DNA from: Chitinophagaceae bacterium
GTDB lineage: Bacteria > Bacteroidota > Bacteroidia > Chitinophagales > Chitinophagaceae
Direction: 5' to 3'
Length of the DNA stretch: 53,927 bases
NCBI GenBank assembly: GCA_016786885.1
Contig: JAEUVO010000010.1
Span: forward strand, 1-53,927
Numbering within the stretch: position 1 is the stretch's first letter; every line of letters begins with the position of its first letter. Below the pieces are notes generated by a model, which worked only from the letters and a program-made list of their open reading frames with translations, searched no databases and was not told where the DNA came from. Below, in pieces: positions 37,050 through 46,844 of this stretch. The position numbers were made by a program, and so were the translations under genes.

Positions 37050-38588
37050 ATGAATACAATGTTTGGAAAAAGAGGGATCTTTTGTTTGCTGGCAGTTTGC
37101 TTTCTAATACCTGCCACCGCCCAGAGAATTATTTATTCCGACCCGGATAAAGATGATACCCGCCGTTTGAATTTTGAGATCGTCGGTAAAATAAACGGGA
37201 ATTTTCTCATCTACAAGAATGTAAGAAACAAGAACTGGATTGTCGTGCTGGATAGCGACATGAAGCAAATTGGTAAAGAAGAGCAGGATTATGTGCCAAT
37301 TAACGACCGAATGATAAATGCAGACTTTTTCCCCTATAGCGATCATGCCTGGATGATCTATCAATACCAGAAAAGAAATGTCGTGTATTGTATGGCCTCC
37401 AAAATAGATGGTAATGGTAAAAAAGTGGGTGATGTGATAGAATTGGATACGACCCATATTGGCTTTGCGGCTAATAACAGGATATATTCTGTATTAAGCA
37501 GTGAGGATAAAAAGCGAATAGGGATATTTAAGATAAACAGCCGCAACAAACGACTTTATCTTATGACAACGCTGCTTCTGAATGAGAACCTTGAGTTGCT
37601 GAAAAAGAACCGGCTGGAAATTGCCATGGAAGAGCGGAATGAACACCTCGGAGACTTTAGCCTGGACAATGAAGGGGATATTATTTTTTCTAAATTTCTC
37701 CGCACGGGAAACGATAATATCAGTTCAGCCTCATTTATTATTAAAAAGGCACAGGAAGATACATTAATCGTAAAACCGCTGAATATAGAAAAAACCTGGC
37801 TGGATGAGATACATATCAAAGTAGATAATTATAATAAGAGATATTTTCTTACATCGTTTTATTACAAAGAGAGAAGGGGAAATATTGACGGATTTTACTT
37901 TTATATCTGGGATAAAATTGGCCAGCAACCGGTTGTGGAGGATGTATGTATATTTTCTGATGAAATCAGAAAAGAATCCAGGGGTGATGCCAGCATGAAA
38001 ATGGCATTCAATGATTACTTCATCCGTAATATCATTACCCGCAGGGATGGTGGTTTTATAATTGGAAGCGAAGCCTATTATACCACTTCCCGTTTCAATA
38101 GCTGGAACCGCTGGGATTACCTGTATGGTTCTCCTTATTGGTCACCCGGGTTTAACAGCAATTACTATTCACCTTACTATGACCGTTTTTGGTGGGGTGG
38201 AGGCCGTTCAACCGGTAATCAGTCGGTTCGGCATCATGCCGATAATATCACTGTTCTTTCATTCAGCGATAAAGGGAAACTGGAATGGAGTAATGTAATG
38301 GGTAAAAACCAGTTTGATGATGAATCGGATGATATGCTCTCTTATCAATTGATGAATACCGGCGGGCAGATCCATTTTCTTTTTAATCACCAGGAGAGAA
38401 GAAATAGTTTATTGACCGATTACAGCATTACACCAGAAGGGCAAATGACACGGAATCCAACGCTAAAGAACCTTGATAAGGGGTATGAGTTTATGCCCAA
38501 GTTTGGAAAACAGGTCAGCGCCAAACAAATGATCATGCCTTGTTTGTATCGTAACTATATTTGTTTTGCAAAAATCGATTATAACTAA
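37050..38588 (+). CDS. Exported protein of unknown function, possibly beta-propeller
   Basis: 512 residues starting with a signal peptide (FGKRGIFCLLAVCFLIPATAQ). The rest is soluble and beta-rich, with recurring short strand-turn units (FEIVGKINGNFLIYKN, WIVVLDSDMKQIGKE, LEIAMEERNEHLGDFSLDNEG, NITVLSFSDKGKLEWSNVMGK). This suggests a propeller of WD/PQQ-like blades, but no repeat signature is strong enough to name. A Tyr/Asn/Trp-rich patch lies near residues 350-390 (SWNRWDYLYGSPYWSPGF). The next gene (DUF6427 type) begins 22 bp downstream with GTG, so the two are probably co-transcribed. I do not recognise the family and assign no function. Confidence 0.72.
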   Translation: MNTMFGKRGIFCLLAVCFLIPATAQRIIYSDPDKDDTRRLNFEIVGKINGNFLIYKNVRNKNWIVVLDSDMKQIGKEEQDYVPINDRMINADFFPYSDHAWMIYQYQKRNVVYCMASKIDGNGKKVGDVIELDTTHIGFAANNRIYSVLSSEDKKRIGIFKINSRNKRLYLMTTLLLNENLELLKKNRLEIAMEERNEHLGDFSLDNEGDIIFSKFLRTGNDNISSASFIIKKAQEDTLIVKPLNIEKTWLDEIHIKVDNYNKRYFLTSFYYKERRGNIDGFYFYIWDKIGQQPVVEDVCIFSDEIRKESRGDASMKMAFNDYFIRNIITRRDGGFIIGSEAYYTTSRFNSWNRWDYLYGSPYWSPGFNSNYYSPYYDRFWWGGGRSTGNQSVRHHADNITVLSFSDKGKLEWSNVMGKNQFDDESDDMLSYQLMNTGGQIHFLFNHQERRNSLLTDYSITPEGQMTRNPTLKNLDKGYEFMPKFGKQVSAKQMIMPCLYRNYICFAKIDYN

Positions 38589-38610
38589 CCCGTAATTCAG
38601 TCCATTACCT

Positions 38611-39600
38611 GTGATCGGTATATTCAAACAGAAAAACCCGGCCAACGTTTTCCTGCTCCTTATTTTCGGAGTTTTGATAAAACTCCCGATGTTCATGCAT
38701 CCGCATGTAAGCCAGGCAAGAGAAGGAGATGGAGTGCTTTTCAAGGGAATACTCACTGTAATAAAATCTGCCGGCAGTACCTCTCCTTATTTGTATCCCG
38801 TATTAGCTTTCATTTTATTATTTCTCCAGGCTATCATCTTAACCCGTTTCATGGCAGCACAGCGAATGATGAGCCGGTCTACCTATTTTCCGGGAATGGC
38901 TTATCTGCTTGTCACTTCTTTATTTCCTGAGTGGAATTATTTTACAGCTCCGCTAATAATAAATACGATCCTGCTTATTATCCTTTCGGGTCTATTTAAA
39001 ATATACAACCAGTCAAACGCTAAAGGAACAATATTCAATATTGGCCTTGGTCTTGGTATTGCTTCTTTTCTGTTCTTTCCCTCACTTACATTTATTGTGT
39101 GGATATTACTCGCATTGATGGTTATGCGGCCATTTCGTTTGAATGAATGGCTGCTCTGTCTACTGGGTATCACGGCACCATATTATTTTTATGCCGTATA
39201 TCTTTTTATCAACAACCAGTGGAGCTGGCAAAATATCCTGCCTTATTTTTCATTCCGCCTGCCTTCATTGAGACAATCCGCCTGGCTGGCCGGAAGCGTC
39301 TTTTTGCTCACTGTGCCTTTTTTATCCGGTAGTTATTATGTGCAGGATAATCTTCGAAAAATGCTTATCCAGGTAAGAAAGGGCTGGAGTTTGCTGCTGC
39401 TTTATTTGCTGGGGGCCATATTGGTTCCATTTGTAAACAACAGCGAGACTTTTGAGAATTGGGTAATGGCGGCCATTCCATTTGCCGCATTCCATGCCTG
39501 CACTTATTTATACTCTACACTCAGGATCATTCCAGTATTGATATTTTGGTTATCAGTAGCTTTTATACTTGCCTATCAGTACGCAGGTCCGGGGTGGTAA
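38611..39600 (+). CDS. DUF6427-like polytopic membrane protein
   Basis: A 329-residue protein opening [28 protein letters not shown], the usual start of a Bacteroidota-specific family (DUF6427 type) of unknown role. Eight to ten hydrophobic helices are visible, for example [48 protein letters not shown] and ALLVPFVNN-like later segments. The start codon is GTG (38611-38613); the next Met is too far in to keep the first helix. It follows the unknown exported gene by 22 bp and precedes purQ by 74 bp. Members of this family are often placed near purine or cell-wall genes in related genomes, from general recollection; its position alone gives no function. Confidence 0.78.
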   Translation: MIGIFKQKNPANVFLLLIFGVLIKLPMFMHPHVSQAREGDGVLFKGILTVIKSAGSTSPYLYPVLAFILLFLQAIILTRFMAAQRMMSRSTYFPGMAYLLVTSLFPEWNYFTAPLIINTILLIILSGLFKIYNQSNAKGTIFNIGLGLGIASFLFFPSLTFIVWILLALMVMRPFRLNEWLLCLLGITAPYYFYAVYLFINNQWSWQNILPYFSFRLPSLRQSAWLAGSVFLLTVPFLSGSYYVQDNLRKMLIQVRKGWSLLLLYLLGAILVPFVNNSETFENWVMAAIPFAAFHACTYLYSTLRIIPVLIFWLSVAFILAYQYAGPGW

Positions 39601-39642
39601 CAACTTTATGGCTTTGCCGTACAGGGCTTTTCTTCGAAGTCT

Positions 39643-39650
39643 TATCTTTG
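39643..39650 (+). promoter_or_regulatory. -7-like element upstream of purQ
   Basis: TATCTTTG is an exact match to TAnnTTTG, 24 bp before the purQ ATG. No TTG is found at the usual 19-21 bp spacing, so the promoter would be weak or regulated. Confidence 0.4.
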
Positions 39651-39674
39651 CTTTTTCTAATCGAAATCTCCATT

Positions 39675-40346
39675 ATGAAATTTGGCGTTGTTGTTTTTCC
39701 CGGGTCTAATTGCGACAGGGATATGTATGATGCATTAAGCTATGATCTGGGACAGGATGTTACTATGCTCTGGCATAAGGACAAAGATCTGAGCCGGTTT
39801 ACTACCGAAGATTGCATCATTTTGCCAGGTGGTTTTTCGTACGGCGATTACCTGAGGTGCGGCGCCATTGCCCGTTTCAGCCCGATGATGCAGAGTGTGA
39901 TTGAGTTTGCGAATGCTGGCGGGAAAGTGTTTGGAGTGTGTAATGGTTTTCAGATACTTTGCGAGTCACATCTTTTGCCAGGTGCTTTATTAAGGAATGC
40001 TAACCAGCAATTTGTTTGTAAGAATGTATTTATCACTAATGAAACTGGCAAAGCCTATAAAATCCCGGTAGCACATGGAGAAGGCCGTTACTATGCTGAT
40101 GAGCAAACCCTTGATCAACTGGAGGCTAACGGCCAGGTAATCTTCTACTACTGCGATGAAAACGGCAATAAAACAGCTGAGGCTAATCCTAATGGAGCCA
40201 TCCGTAACATTGCCGGTATTTGCAATGCCAACCGGAATGTATTTGGCATGATGCCGCACCCGGAGAGGGCTTGCTCGCCAGCCCTGGGCAATATAGACGG
40301 GCAAGAAATACTAAAAAGCCTGCTGATGGCAGAGCAACTTGTTTAG
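39675..40346 (+). CDS. purQ: Phosphoribosylformylglycinamidine synthase subunit I (glutamine amidotransferase)
   Basis: Glutaminase subunit of FGAM synthase in de novo purine synthesis; it supplies ammonia to PurL. The open frame extends upstream to 39459, but homologous sequence begins at the ATG at 39675 with [16 protein letters not shown], so 39675 is the start (223 aa, the normal PurQ length). Landmarks are [17 protein letters not shown], nucleophile Cys89 in GVCNGFQIL, and the His-Glu pair in MMPHPERA. PurL must be encoded elsewhere or by a large fused gene; since Bacteroidota often carry PurS and PurL separately, the small-subunit architecture is expected. A TATCTTTG element lies upstream. 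Confidence 0.97.
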   Translation: MKFGVVVFPGSNCDRDMYDALSYDLGQDVTMLWHKDKDLSRFTTEDCIILPGGFSYGDYLRCGAIARFSPMMQSVIEFANAGGKVFGVCNGFQILCESHLLPGALLRNANQQFVCKNVFITNETGKAYKIPVAHGEGRYYADEQTLDQLEANGQVIFYYCDENGNKTAEANPNGAIRNIAGICNANRNVFGMMPHPERACSPALGNIDGQEILKSLLMAEQLV

Positions 40347-40493
40347 CCTGAAGGCCATCTTGTAATCAATAATTGGGGATTTGTCACTTTTGTTACAAAC
40401 CGGTATCGTATGGGATGTTAATTTTACTGCTGAGTATTTTAACAGAACTGATAAATCAAAAAAGTAGAATTTTACGTAATTGAATCAGCATAT

Positions 40494-40946
40494 ATGAAAA
40501 GAATTTTAGCAATAGCATTGATTTTAGCCTCTTCTTTCGGCTGTAAGGCTCAATTAAATCCTGTTACCTGGAGTTTTAGCTCAAAAAAGATATCTGACAA
40601 AATTTATGAAGTATACCTCGTGGCCACTATCCAGAATAAATGGCACTTGTATTCTCAATCACAACCGGATGATGCCATAGCCATACCCACAGCTTTTACT
40701 TTTAACCCTAACCCGCTGTTTACTGTTGAGGGTAAGGTAAAAGAAATAGGAAAGCTCGAAAAGTATACTGATAAGACGCTGGGAGTGTCAGCTAACCAGT
40801 ATTCAAAAACAGTCACTTTTGTTCAGACCATTAAAATGAAGGGGAATGTAAAAACCAGTGTTACCGGAAATGTGGAATACCAGACCTGTGATGATGAAAA
40901 ATGTTTGCCACCCAAAACGGTGAATTTCAGAGTTGCATTGAACTAA
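40494..40946 (+). CDS. Stand-alone DsbD-alpha-like exported protein
   Basis: 150 residues corresponding to the N-terminal periplasmic domain of DsbD. A signal sequence ends in LASSFGC, which may be a lipobox (Cys17 would be acylated). The domain has the immunoglobulin-like landmarks NKWHLYSQSQPDDAIAIPT and VTFVQTIKMKG, and the redox pair Cys132-x4-Cys137 in YQTCDDEKCLPP. In DsbD the alpha domain passes electrons to periplasmic thiol proteins. Full-length dsbD follows 68 bp downstream with its own alpha domain, which lacks this Cys pair in the same place. A hairpin terminator lies between them. A role as an accessory electron acceptor is inference. Confidence 0.83.
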   Translation: MKRILAIALILASSFGCKAQLNPVTWSFSSKKISDKIYEVYLVATIQNKWHLYSQSQPDDAIAIPTAFTFNPNPLFTVEGKVKEIGKLEKYTDKTLGVSANQYSKTVTFVQTIKMKGNVKTSVTGNVEYQTCDDEKCLPPKTVNFRVALN

Positions 40947-40967
40947 TCATGAAATAATTTCTTATAT

Positions 40968-41002
40968 AACGAGTTCCCATTTTGAGAACTCGTTTGTTTT
41001 TT
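40968..41002 (+). terminator. Terminator or attenuator between DsbD-alpha gene and dsbD
   Basis: AACGAGTTC (40968-40976) pairs with GAACTCGTT (41086-equivalent arm at 40986-40994) across a 9-nt loop and is followed by TGTTTTTT up to 41002. It ends only 13 bp before the dsbD ATG, so it either ends the upstream transcript or attenuates dsbD. Confidence 0.7.
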
Positions 41003-41014
41003 AAAAACAATATC

Positions 41015-42985
41015 ATGTTTCGGCTGCTTAACAGATTTTTTCTTCTTGCTTTTGTTCTTCTGGTTTCATCAGGTGTTTATTCTCAGGATACAACTGCTTC
41101 TTTATATAAATGGACTGTTTCAAGCAATAAAATTGAGAATGGCAAGTATGAACTGGTCTTTTCAACTGCCGGTTCACCCGGCTGGCAACTATATGCGCCT
41201 AACCAGGACCTTGGAGGAGTGAAAACAGTTTTGCTGGAATTTCCAGATTCAAGTATAACAGCCAGAATGGAATTCGCAGAGAGTGGTGAAGCAAAATCAT
41301 TTGCCAATCCAACTTTTGATAATGCCACTGTAAAAGTGTACGAAGGGGAAGCAGTATGGGAAACAATTATTGAAATAAAAGGAACGGCACCAGCTGTGCT
41401 GCAGGGTACACTCACCTATTTCTATGGTAATAAAGATGAGTTCAACCCGGATATTCCTTTATCATTTAATGTGGCATTGGAGGGGGGGGTGAAGGCGGAA
41501 AGTATTAAAATACCTTCTATCGATATTCATAACCCGGTGAATAACTGTGGTGATGACAGCACCCGGAATAAAAGTTTGCTTACTATTTTTTTCCTGGGAT
41601 TATTGGGTGGATTGATCGCCTTGCTCACACCTTGTGTGTTTCCAATGATACCTGTTACGGTCACCTTTTTTACAAAAAAATCAACCGACAGGAAAAAGGG
41701 AATTACCAATGCCATCATGTACGGGTTCTTTATTTTCCTGATCTATATACTGATCACACTGCCTTTTCATATTGCAGGCAAAGCCATCAGTCCCGAGATA
41801 TTCAATAATATATCCACCAATGTGTGGCTGAATCTTTTATTCTTTGCTGTCTTCGTGGCCTTTGCTCTTTCTTTCTTTGGTTTATTTGAGATTGGTCTTC
41901 CGGCTGGGTTGGCGAATAAAGCAGATGCCAAATCAGGATTGGGAAATATCGGCGGTATCTTTTTCATGGCTTCCACTTTAGCGATCGTTTCTTTCTCCTG
42001 TACCGGTCCTTTATTAGGTACTTTGCTGGTCGGAGTGGCCGACCAGGGTGCCTGGCCATTAACAGTAGGAGCAGCTGGATTCGGCATAGCATTGGGGTTG
42101 CCATTTGCCTTATTCGCTATGTTCCCGCATTGGCTGCAATCATTGCCTAAGTCAGGTGGCTGGATGACAGATGTAAAAGTGGTGCTTGGTTTTTTGGAAC
42201 TGGCACTTGCCGTTAAGTTCTTCTCAAATGCAGATCTTGTAAAACAATGGGGATTACTGAAAAGGGAGGTGTTTATCGGCCTTTGGGTATTGATCGGTTT
42301 ACTGACAGTCTTATACCTGTTGGGCAAACTGCGTATTTCACATAGCTCACCGGTAAAGAAGTTTTCCTTTATTCGTATAGCTTTTATTGTTCTGTTTGCT
42401 GCTATTACAATTTATCTGTTACCCGGTCTTACCAATACTAAATGGGCTGATCTTAAACTTATCAGCGGGTTTCCGCCACCAAGAACATACAGTCTTTATA
42501 AGATCAATAAAAACAATACTGTTCTCTTTGAGCCTATGCATAATGATTATTCAGGTGCACTAGAAAGGGCTAAAGCAGAAAATAAACCTGTACTGATTGA
42601 TTTTACAGGTTGGGCTTGTGTAAACTGCCGCCGTATGGAAGAGAAAGTGTGGCCTGATAAGAAAGTAGACAGCCTGATGCGAAATGCGTTTGTAGTAGTA
42701 TCACTTTATGTGGATGAAAGAAAGAACCTGCCATTACCTCAACAAACAGTTGAGAAGCTTTCAAATGGTACAGAGAAATCAATTGTTACAGTAGGAGATA
42801 AGTGGTCTACTTTCCAGATCGAAAATTTTGGTGCCACATCACAACCGCAGTATGCTATAATAAGTCCGGGACAAACAGCACTGACCAAAACAAAATTCTA
42901 TACTCCCGATGCGGATGAGTTTATTGAATGGCTGGAGTGCGGCCTGGATGCATTCAAAAAAACAAAGATTACCGCTAAGCAATAG
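41015..42985 (+). CDS. dsbD: Thiol:disulfide interchange protein DsbD
   Basis: Carries reducing power from cytoplasmic thioredoxin across the inner membrane. I set the start at ATG 41015, which begins the signal peptide (MFRLLNRFFLLAFVLLVSSGVYSQ); a TTG frame extends to 40982 but runs through the terminator hairpin. Domains: periplasmic alpha domain about residues 25-160, eight-helix membrane domain about 185-480 with Cys207 in LTPCVFPMIP and Cys329 in SFSCTGPLLG, then a C-terminal thioredoxin-like gamma domain with Cys535 and Cys538 (GWACVNCRRME). All three modules and key cysteines of the relay are present except a Cys pair in the alpha domain, a role the preceding small gene may fill. Length 656 aa is normal for Bacteroidota DsbD. 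Confidence 0.95.
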   Translation: MFRLLNRFFLLAFVLLVSSGVYSQDTTASLYKWTVSSNKIENGKYELVFSTAGSPGWQLYAPNQDLGGVKTVLLEFPDSSITARMEFAESGEAKSFANPTFDNATVKVYEGEAVWETIIEIKGTAPAVLQGTLTYFYGNKDEFNPDIPLSFNVALEGGVKAESIKIPSIDIHNPVNNCGDDSTRNKSLLTIFFLGLLGGLIALLTPCVFPMIPVTVTFFTKKSTDRKKGITNAIMYGFFIFLIYILITLPFHIAGKAISPEIFNNISTNVWLNLLFFAVFVAFALSFFGLFEIGLPAGLANKADAKSGLGNIGGIFFMASTLAIVSFSCTGPLLGTLLVGVADQGAWPLTVGAAGFGIALGLPFALFAMFPHWLQSLPKSGGWMTDVKVVLGFLELALAVKFFSNADLVKQWGLLKREVFIGLWVLIGLLTVLYLLGKLRISHSSPVKKFSFIRIAFIVLFAAITIYLLPGLTNTKWADLKLISGFPPPRTYSLYKINKNNTVLFEPMHNDYSGALERAKAENKPVLIDFTGWACVNCRRMEEKVWPDKKVDSLMRNAFVVVSLYVDERKNLPLPQQTVEKLSNGTEKSIVTVGDKWSTFQIENFGATSQPQYAIISPGQTALTKTKFYTPDADEFIEWLECGLDAFKKTKITAKQ

Positions 42986-43000
42986 TAACTGTAAAAAATA

Positions 43001-43038
43001 AAAAACCTCCCACTACCATTACGTAACAGGAGGCTTTT
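43001..43038. terminator. Weak hairpin between convergent dsbD and sigma factor genes
   Basis: CCTCC (43006-43010) and GGAGG (43029-43033) form a 5-bp stem, flanked by A-run and T-run (AAAAA on one side, CTTTT on the other) with an 18-nt loop. It could end transcription from both sides but is much weaker than the other terminators here. Confidence 0.4.
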
Positions 43039-43143
43039 CAATTTGGTGTCATTCTGTAGCAACCTTCCGGTTTGGCAAGCAAACTAAAATTCTTTTATTG
43101 AGAATCCGTTTTACTCCGGGTGGAGATACAGAATGACAAGAGC

Positions 43144-43725
43144 TTATAAAGCAATTTGTTTTTGTGTCATTAGTTTACGCAAATTAATTAATCCGTAACG
43201 CATTCTTCCCAAGGCAGTGTTAATACTACAATTGGTGGCGGCAGCAATTTCTTTAAAACTCATATCTGCATAATGACGAAGTATGATCACTTCCCGCTGA
43301 TCTTCGGGAAGACTTTGAAGCATGTCACGAACCCTGTCATGGCTTTGTCTTCTCATCATTACCGTTTCGGCACTGTCCTCAGAAAAGTTCAGTACTTCAA
43401 AAATGTCCTTATCCTCGCCGTTGCGGATGGTGGGGGTACGTTTTACTTTTCTGAAATGGTCCACACACAGGTTATGTCCTATACGCATGGCCCAGGGAAG
43501 GAATTTTCCTTCTTCAGTATAACGGCCGCCCCGCATCGTATCGATGATACGAATAAAGGCATCCTGGAAAATATCTTCCGCTAAATACTTGTCTTTTACA
43601 AGGAACAGGATCGATGTATAGATCTTATCCTTGTGCCGGAGCACAAGTGCTTCTAAAGCATCGAGATTACCATCCTGGAAAAGATGGATCAGTTCATGGT
43701 CGGTCTTTTTTAAATAAGCTTTCAT
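43144..43725 (-). CDS. ECF-like sigma-70 family RNA polymerase sigma factor
   Basis: 193-residue alternative sigma factor. Region 2 covers about residues 12-85 (ALEALVLRHKDKIYTSILFLVKD; AEDIFQDAFIRIID; FLPWAMRIGHNLCVDHFRK), and region 4 about 130-185, with the helix-turn-helix YADMSFKEIAAATNCSINTALGRMRYGL. Regions 1.1 and 3 are absent, as in group IV (ECF) factors. No anti-sigma gene is next to it: the neighbours are dsbD (convergent, 158 bp away) and uvrA (divergent, 284 bp). The leader is about 70 bp long and has no clear TAnnTTTG. Such orphan sigma factors in Bacteroidota may be controlled by transcription. The signal it responds to is unknown. Confidence 0.92.
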   Translation of the reverse strand: MKAYLKKTDHELIHLFQDGNLDALEALVLRHKDKIYTSILFLVKDKYLAEDIFQDAFIRIIDTMRGGRYTEEGKFLPWAMRIGHNLCVDHFRKVKRTPTIRNGEDKDIFEVLNFSEDSAETVMMRRQSHDRVRDMLQSLPEDQREVIILRHYADMSFKEIAAATNCSINTALGRMRYGLINLRKLMTQKQIAL

Positions 43726-43990
43726 AACTCCTACAGGTTTAGGTTGCTCTGCATAAGCATGGCTTTGCAGATTTCAAATGGATATTGGTTTAATAAAAAT
43801 TGGTAAAAAAGAAAATGTAGAAGTTTAGGCGATAGGCTGGGTAAGTTTTGGGTTTTTCATTTTTTTGGATATTGGACTTTAAAAATAGACCATTTCACGA
43901 AATTGCCAAACATTTGTGAAAGCAATATGTAGTATTGTGTGCTAAAAAAATGTTAATGATATGGGCTGAAATCCGCATGGGATAAGGCTT

Positions 43991-43998
43991 TACATTTG
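43991..43998 (+). promoter_or_regulatory. -7 element upstream of uvrA
   Basis: TACATTTG is an exact TAnnTTTG match, 11 bp before the uvrA ATG. A clear -33 TTG is not found at 19-21 bp. Confidence 0.45.
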
Positions 43999-44009
43999 TA
44001 GTAATATTA

Positions 44010-46844
44010 ATGGAAAAGACAATAAAAGGGAAAAATCCCGCCAAACCGAAGACCGTAATTTCCGCAGAAAACATCCTTATAAAGGGCGCCAGGGTACATA
44101 ACCTGAAAAATGTGACGGTGGAAATCCCCCGCAACAAATTGATTGTTGTTACCGGTGTTTCGGGTTCCGGCAAATCATCACTCACAATTGATACCTTATA
44201 TGCAGAGGGGCAACGCCGCTATGCAGAGAGCCTGAGTGCCTATGCCCGGCAATTCCTGAACCGAATGAATAAACCGGACGTTGATTTTATCAAAGGATTA
44301 TGCCCGGCTATTGCTATCGAGCAAAAAGTGATCACCCGTACACCGAGAAGCACCGTTGGCAGTATGACTGAGATATACGATTACCTGCGGTTACTCTTTG
44401 CCAGGATTGGTAAAACTTTTTCACCGGTATCGGGAAAAATGGTGAAGAAGGATGATGTGACAGATGTGCTGGAGGCAATTACAAAATTGAAAGAAGGTGA
44501 TAAGGTTTTCATACTGGCCACTTTTAAGCAACATAAGAACAGGGACATAAAAGAAGAATTGAATATCCTGGTCCAAAAGGGATTTGTAAGAGTGGCCTTC
44601 CCCAATCCCTCCGCAGGAGGGGCGTTGGAACCTCAACGAATTGAAGATTTACTCGGATTAACAGACAAAGAATTAAAAGCAAAAAAAATCACACATATCC
44701 TCGTTGACAGGATCGTCGTAAAGAAATTTGATGAGGATGATATGCACAGGCTTTCTGATTCTATTGGAACAGCATTTTATGAAGGAGAAGGTGATGTATA
44801 CCTTGAAGTGAATGGCAGCAAGCAACTTCATTTCAACAACCGGTTCGAACTGGATGGTATGCAATTCGAAGAACCACAACCGAATCTTTTTTCATTCAAC
44901 AATCCTTTTGGCGCATGCCCTACCTGTGAAGGTTTTTCACAGGTGCTGGGGATCGATCCTGACCTGGTGATCCCTGACAGAAGATTAAGTGTGTATGATG
45001 GCGCTGTGGCTCCGTGGAAAGGGGAGAAACTGGATTGGTGGAGACAAAATTTTGTAAAGGGGGCAAAGAAATTTGATTTTCCTGTACATAAGGCCATCGC
45101 TGATCTTACTGATAAGCAGTATAAGCAACTGTGGGAAGGAAGTAACGGGGTGTACGGCATCAATGATTTTTTTAAGGATGTGGAATCGCAATTGTACAAA
45201 GTGCAATACCGTGTGCTGCTAAGCCGCTATCGTGGCCGTACTGAATGTCCTGATTGCAATGGCTACCGCCTTCGCAAGGAAGCATTGTATGTTAAGGTGA
45301 ACCATAAACATATTGGGGAACTCAGCAGCTTGCCGGTAAAGGAGCTGAAAGCTTGGTTCGATGAACTGGCCAAACATATCAGCCAGCATGATAAAGAAGT
45401 AGCAAAGAGAATTCTCATAGAGCTGCATGGAAGACTTGATACCCTGATCAAAGTGGGACTGGGTTATTTAACACTGAGCAGACTGGCCAACTCACTGAGT
45501 GGTGGTGAAAGCCAGCGGATACAACTGACGAGAAGCCTTGGCAGCAATCTCACCAACTCCTTATATATATTAGATGAGCCGTCTATCGGTTTGCATTCAA
45601 GAGATACCGCTAACCTGATAAAAGTATTAAAGGAACTGAGAGACCTTGGTAACACGGTAGTGGTGGTGGAGCATGATGAAATGATGATGCGGGAAGCCGA
45701 TCACATTATTGATATGGGGCCGCTGGCCTCTCATTTGGGTGGTGAAGTGGTGGCAGAAGGTGATTATGATGAGATCGTTTCAAACCCCATGAGTCTTACC
45801 GGTAAATATTTAAAAGGAGAGCTGACCATAGAACCACCTAAAACAGTACGTAAATGGAACCGTTCCATAAAAGTGGAAGGAGCCAGGCATAATAATCTTA
45901 AAAACATCACAGTTGAATTTCCATTGAATGTGCTGTGTGTGGTAAGTGGTGTTAGCGGCAGTGGCAAGACAACACTTGTAAAACAGATACTGAGTCCGGC
46001 ATTGAGAAAGATAAAAGGCGATTTTGGAGATAAGGTAGGATTTCATAAGGCCGTAACAGGCGATATTGAAAGTATTGGCCAGATAGAAATGGTGGACCAG
46101 AATCCCATTGGTAAATCATCAAGAAGTAATCCGGTTACATATATAAAAGCCTATGATGAGATAAGAGACCTGTTTGCCAAACAACCATTAAGCAAGATGA
46201 GAGGGTTTATGCCCAAACATTTTTCATTTAATGTGGATGGCGGACGTTGTGATACCTGCAAAGGCGAAGGTGAGCAGGTGGTGGAGATGCAGTTCCTGGC
46301 TGATGTGCACCTGACCTGCGAATCATGCGGCGGTAAACGGTTTAAAGAAGAAGTGCTGGAAGTAAAGTATAATGACAAAAGTATTTATGATGTACTGGAG
46401 ATGAGTGTGGATGAAGCGATCAGTTTTTTCTATGAAGAAAAAAATTTGGCAAAGGCCATACAGCCTTTAAGTGATGTAGGATTAGGGTATATAAAACTGG
46501 GTCAGTCATCAGATACTTTATCCGGCGGTGAAGCACAACGGGTAAAACTGGCTTCTTTCCTCGGTAAAGGAAGAGCCGCCAATAAAATACTTTTCATTTT
46601 TGATGAGCCTACTACCGGGTTGCATTTTCATGATATCAATAAACTGCTCGCTTCCTTCAATGCATTGATAGAGCAGGGACATTCAATTATTGTCATCGAA
46701 CATAACACGGATGTCATTCGTTCGGCTGACTGGGTGATTGACCTTGGACTTGAGGCCGGTGATGCCGGTGGGAACCTTGTCTTTGCCGGAAAACCTGCGG
46801 ATCTGAAGAAAAGCAAACAAAGTCATACTGCTGTATATATCTGA
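44010..46844 (+). CDS. uvrA: Excinuclease ABC subunit A
   Basis: DNA-damage recognition ATPase of nucleotide excision repair. Two ABC modules are visible: Walker [10 protein letters not shown] near residue 48 and GVSGSGKTT near 650, signatures [11 protein letters not shown] and [11 protein letters not shown], and Walker [12 protein letters not shown] and [10 protein letters not shown]. Zinc-binding cysteine pairs occur in [23 protein letters not shown] and CESCGGKR. Length 944 aa is standard. Odd point: residues 197-209 ([13 protein letters not shown]), in the region before the first zinc module, replace the usual short turn and are encoded by a palindrome at 44598-44630. It is divergent from the sigma factor gene. 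Identity is certain. Confidence 0.99.
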   Translation: MEKTIKGKNPAKPKTVISAENILIKGARVHNLKNVTVEIPRNKLIVVTGVSGSGKSSLTIDTLYAEGQRRYAESLSAYARQFLNRMNKPDVDFIKGLCPAIAIEQKVITRTPRSTVGSMTEIYDYLRLLFARIGKTFSPVSGKMVKKDDVTDVLEAITKLKEGDKVFILATFKQHKNRDIKEELNILVQKGFVRVAFPNPSAGGALEPQRIEDLLGLTDKELKAKKITHILVDRIVVKKFDEDDMHRLSDSIGTAFYEGEGDVYLEVNGSKQLHFNNRFELDGMQFEEPQPNLFSFNNPFGACPTCEGFSQVLGIDPDLVIPDRRLSVYDGAVAPWKGEKLDWWRQNFVKGAKKFDFPVHKAIADLTDKQYKQLWEGSNGVYGINDFFKDVESQLYKVQYRVLLSRYRGRTECPDCNGYRLRKEALYVKVNHKHIGELSSLPVKELKAWFDELAKHISQHDKEVAKRILIELHGRLDTLIKVGLGYLTLSRLANSLSGGESQRIQLTRSLGSNLTNSLYILDEPSIGLHSRDTANLIKVLKELRDLGNTVVVVEHDEMMMREADHIIDMGPLASHLGGEVVAEGDYDEIVSNPMSLTGKYLKGELTIEPPKTVRKWNRSIKVEGARHNNLKNITVEFPLNVLCVVSGVSGSGKTTLVKQILSPALRKIKGDFGDKVGFHKAVTGDIESIGQIEMVDQNPIGKSSRSNPVTYIKAYDEIRDLFAKQPLSKMRGFMPKHFSFNVDGGRCDTCKGEGEQVVEMQFLADVHLTCESCGGKRFKEEVLEVKYNDKSIYDVLEMSVDEAISFFYEEKNLAKAIQPLSDVGLGYIKLGQSSDTLSGGEAQRVKLASFLGKGRAANKILFIFDEPTTGLHFHDINKLLASFNALIEQGHSIIVIEHNTDVIRSADWVIDLGLEAGDAGGNLVFAGKPADLKKSKQSHTAVYI
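44598..44630. repeat. Palindromic element carried in frame in uvrA
   Basis: Core CCCTCC (44607-44612), GCA, GGAGGG (44616-44621), extended by a discontinuous outer arm TTCC..CAA against TTGGAA. Read in the gene frame it gives residues [11 protein letters not shown]. The sequence is GC-rich against an A/T-rich gene and resembles an inserted element, like the metG palindrome, though with a different sequence. Confidence 0.55.

Noticed and set aside
39459..39674. Upstream extension of the purQ frame
   Set aside because: Overlaps the end of the DUF6427 gene, and PurQ begins with [16 protein letters not shown] in a normal-length protein.
40982..41014. TTG extension of dsbD
   Set aside because: Starts within the terminator hairpin and adds residues before a complete signal peptide.
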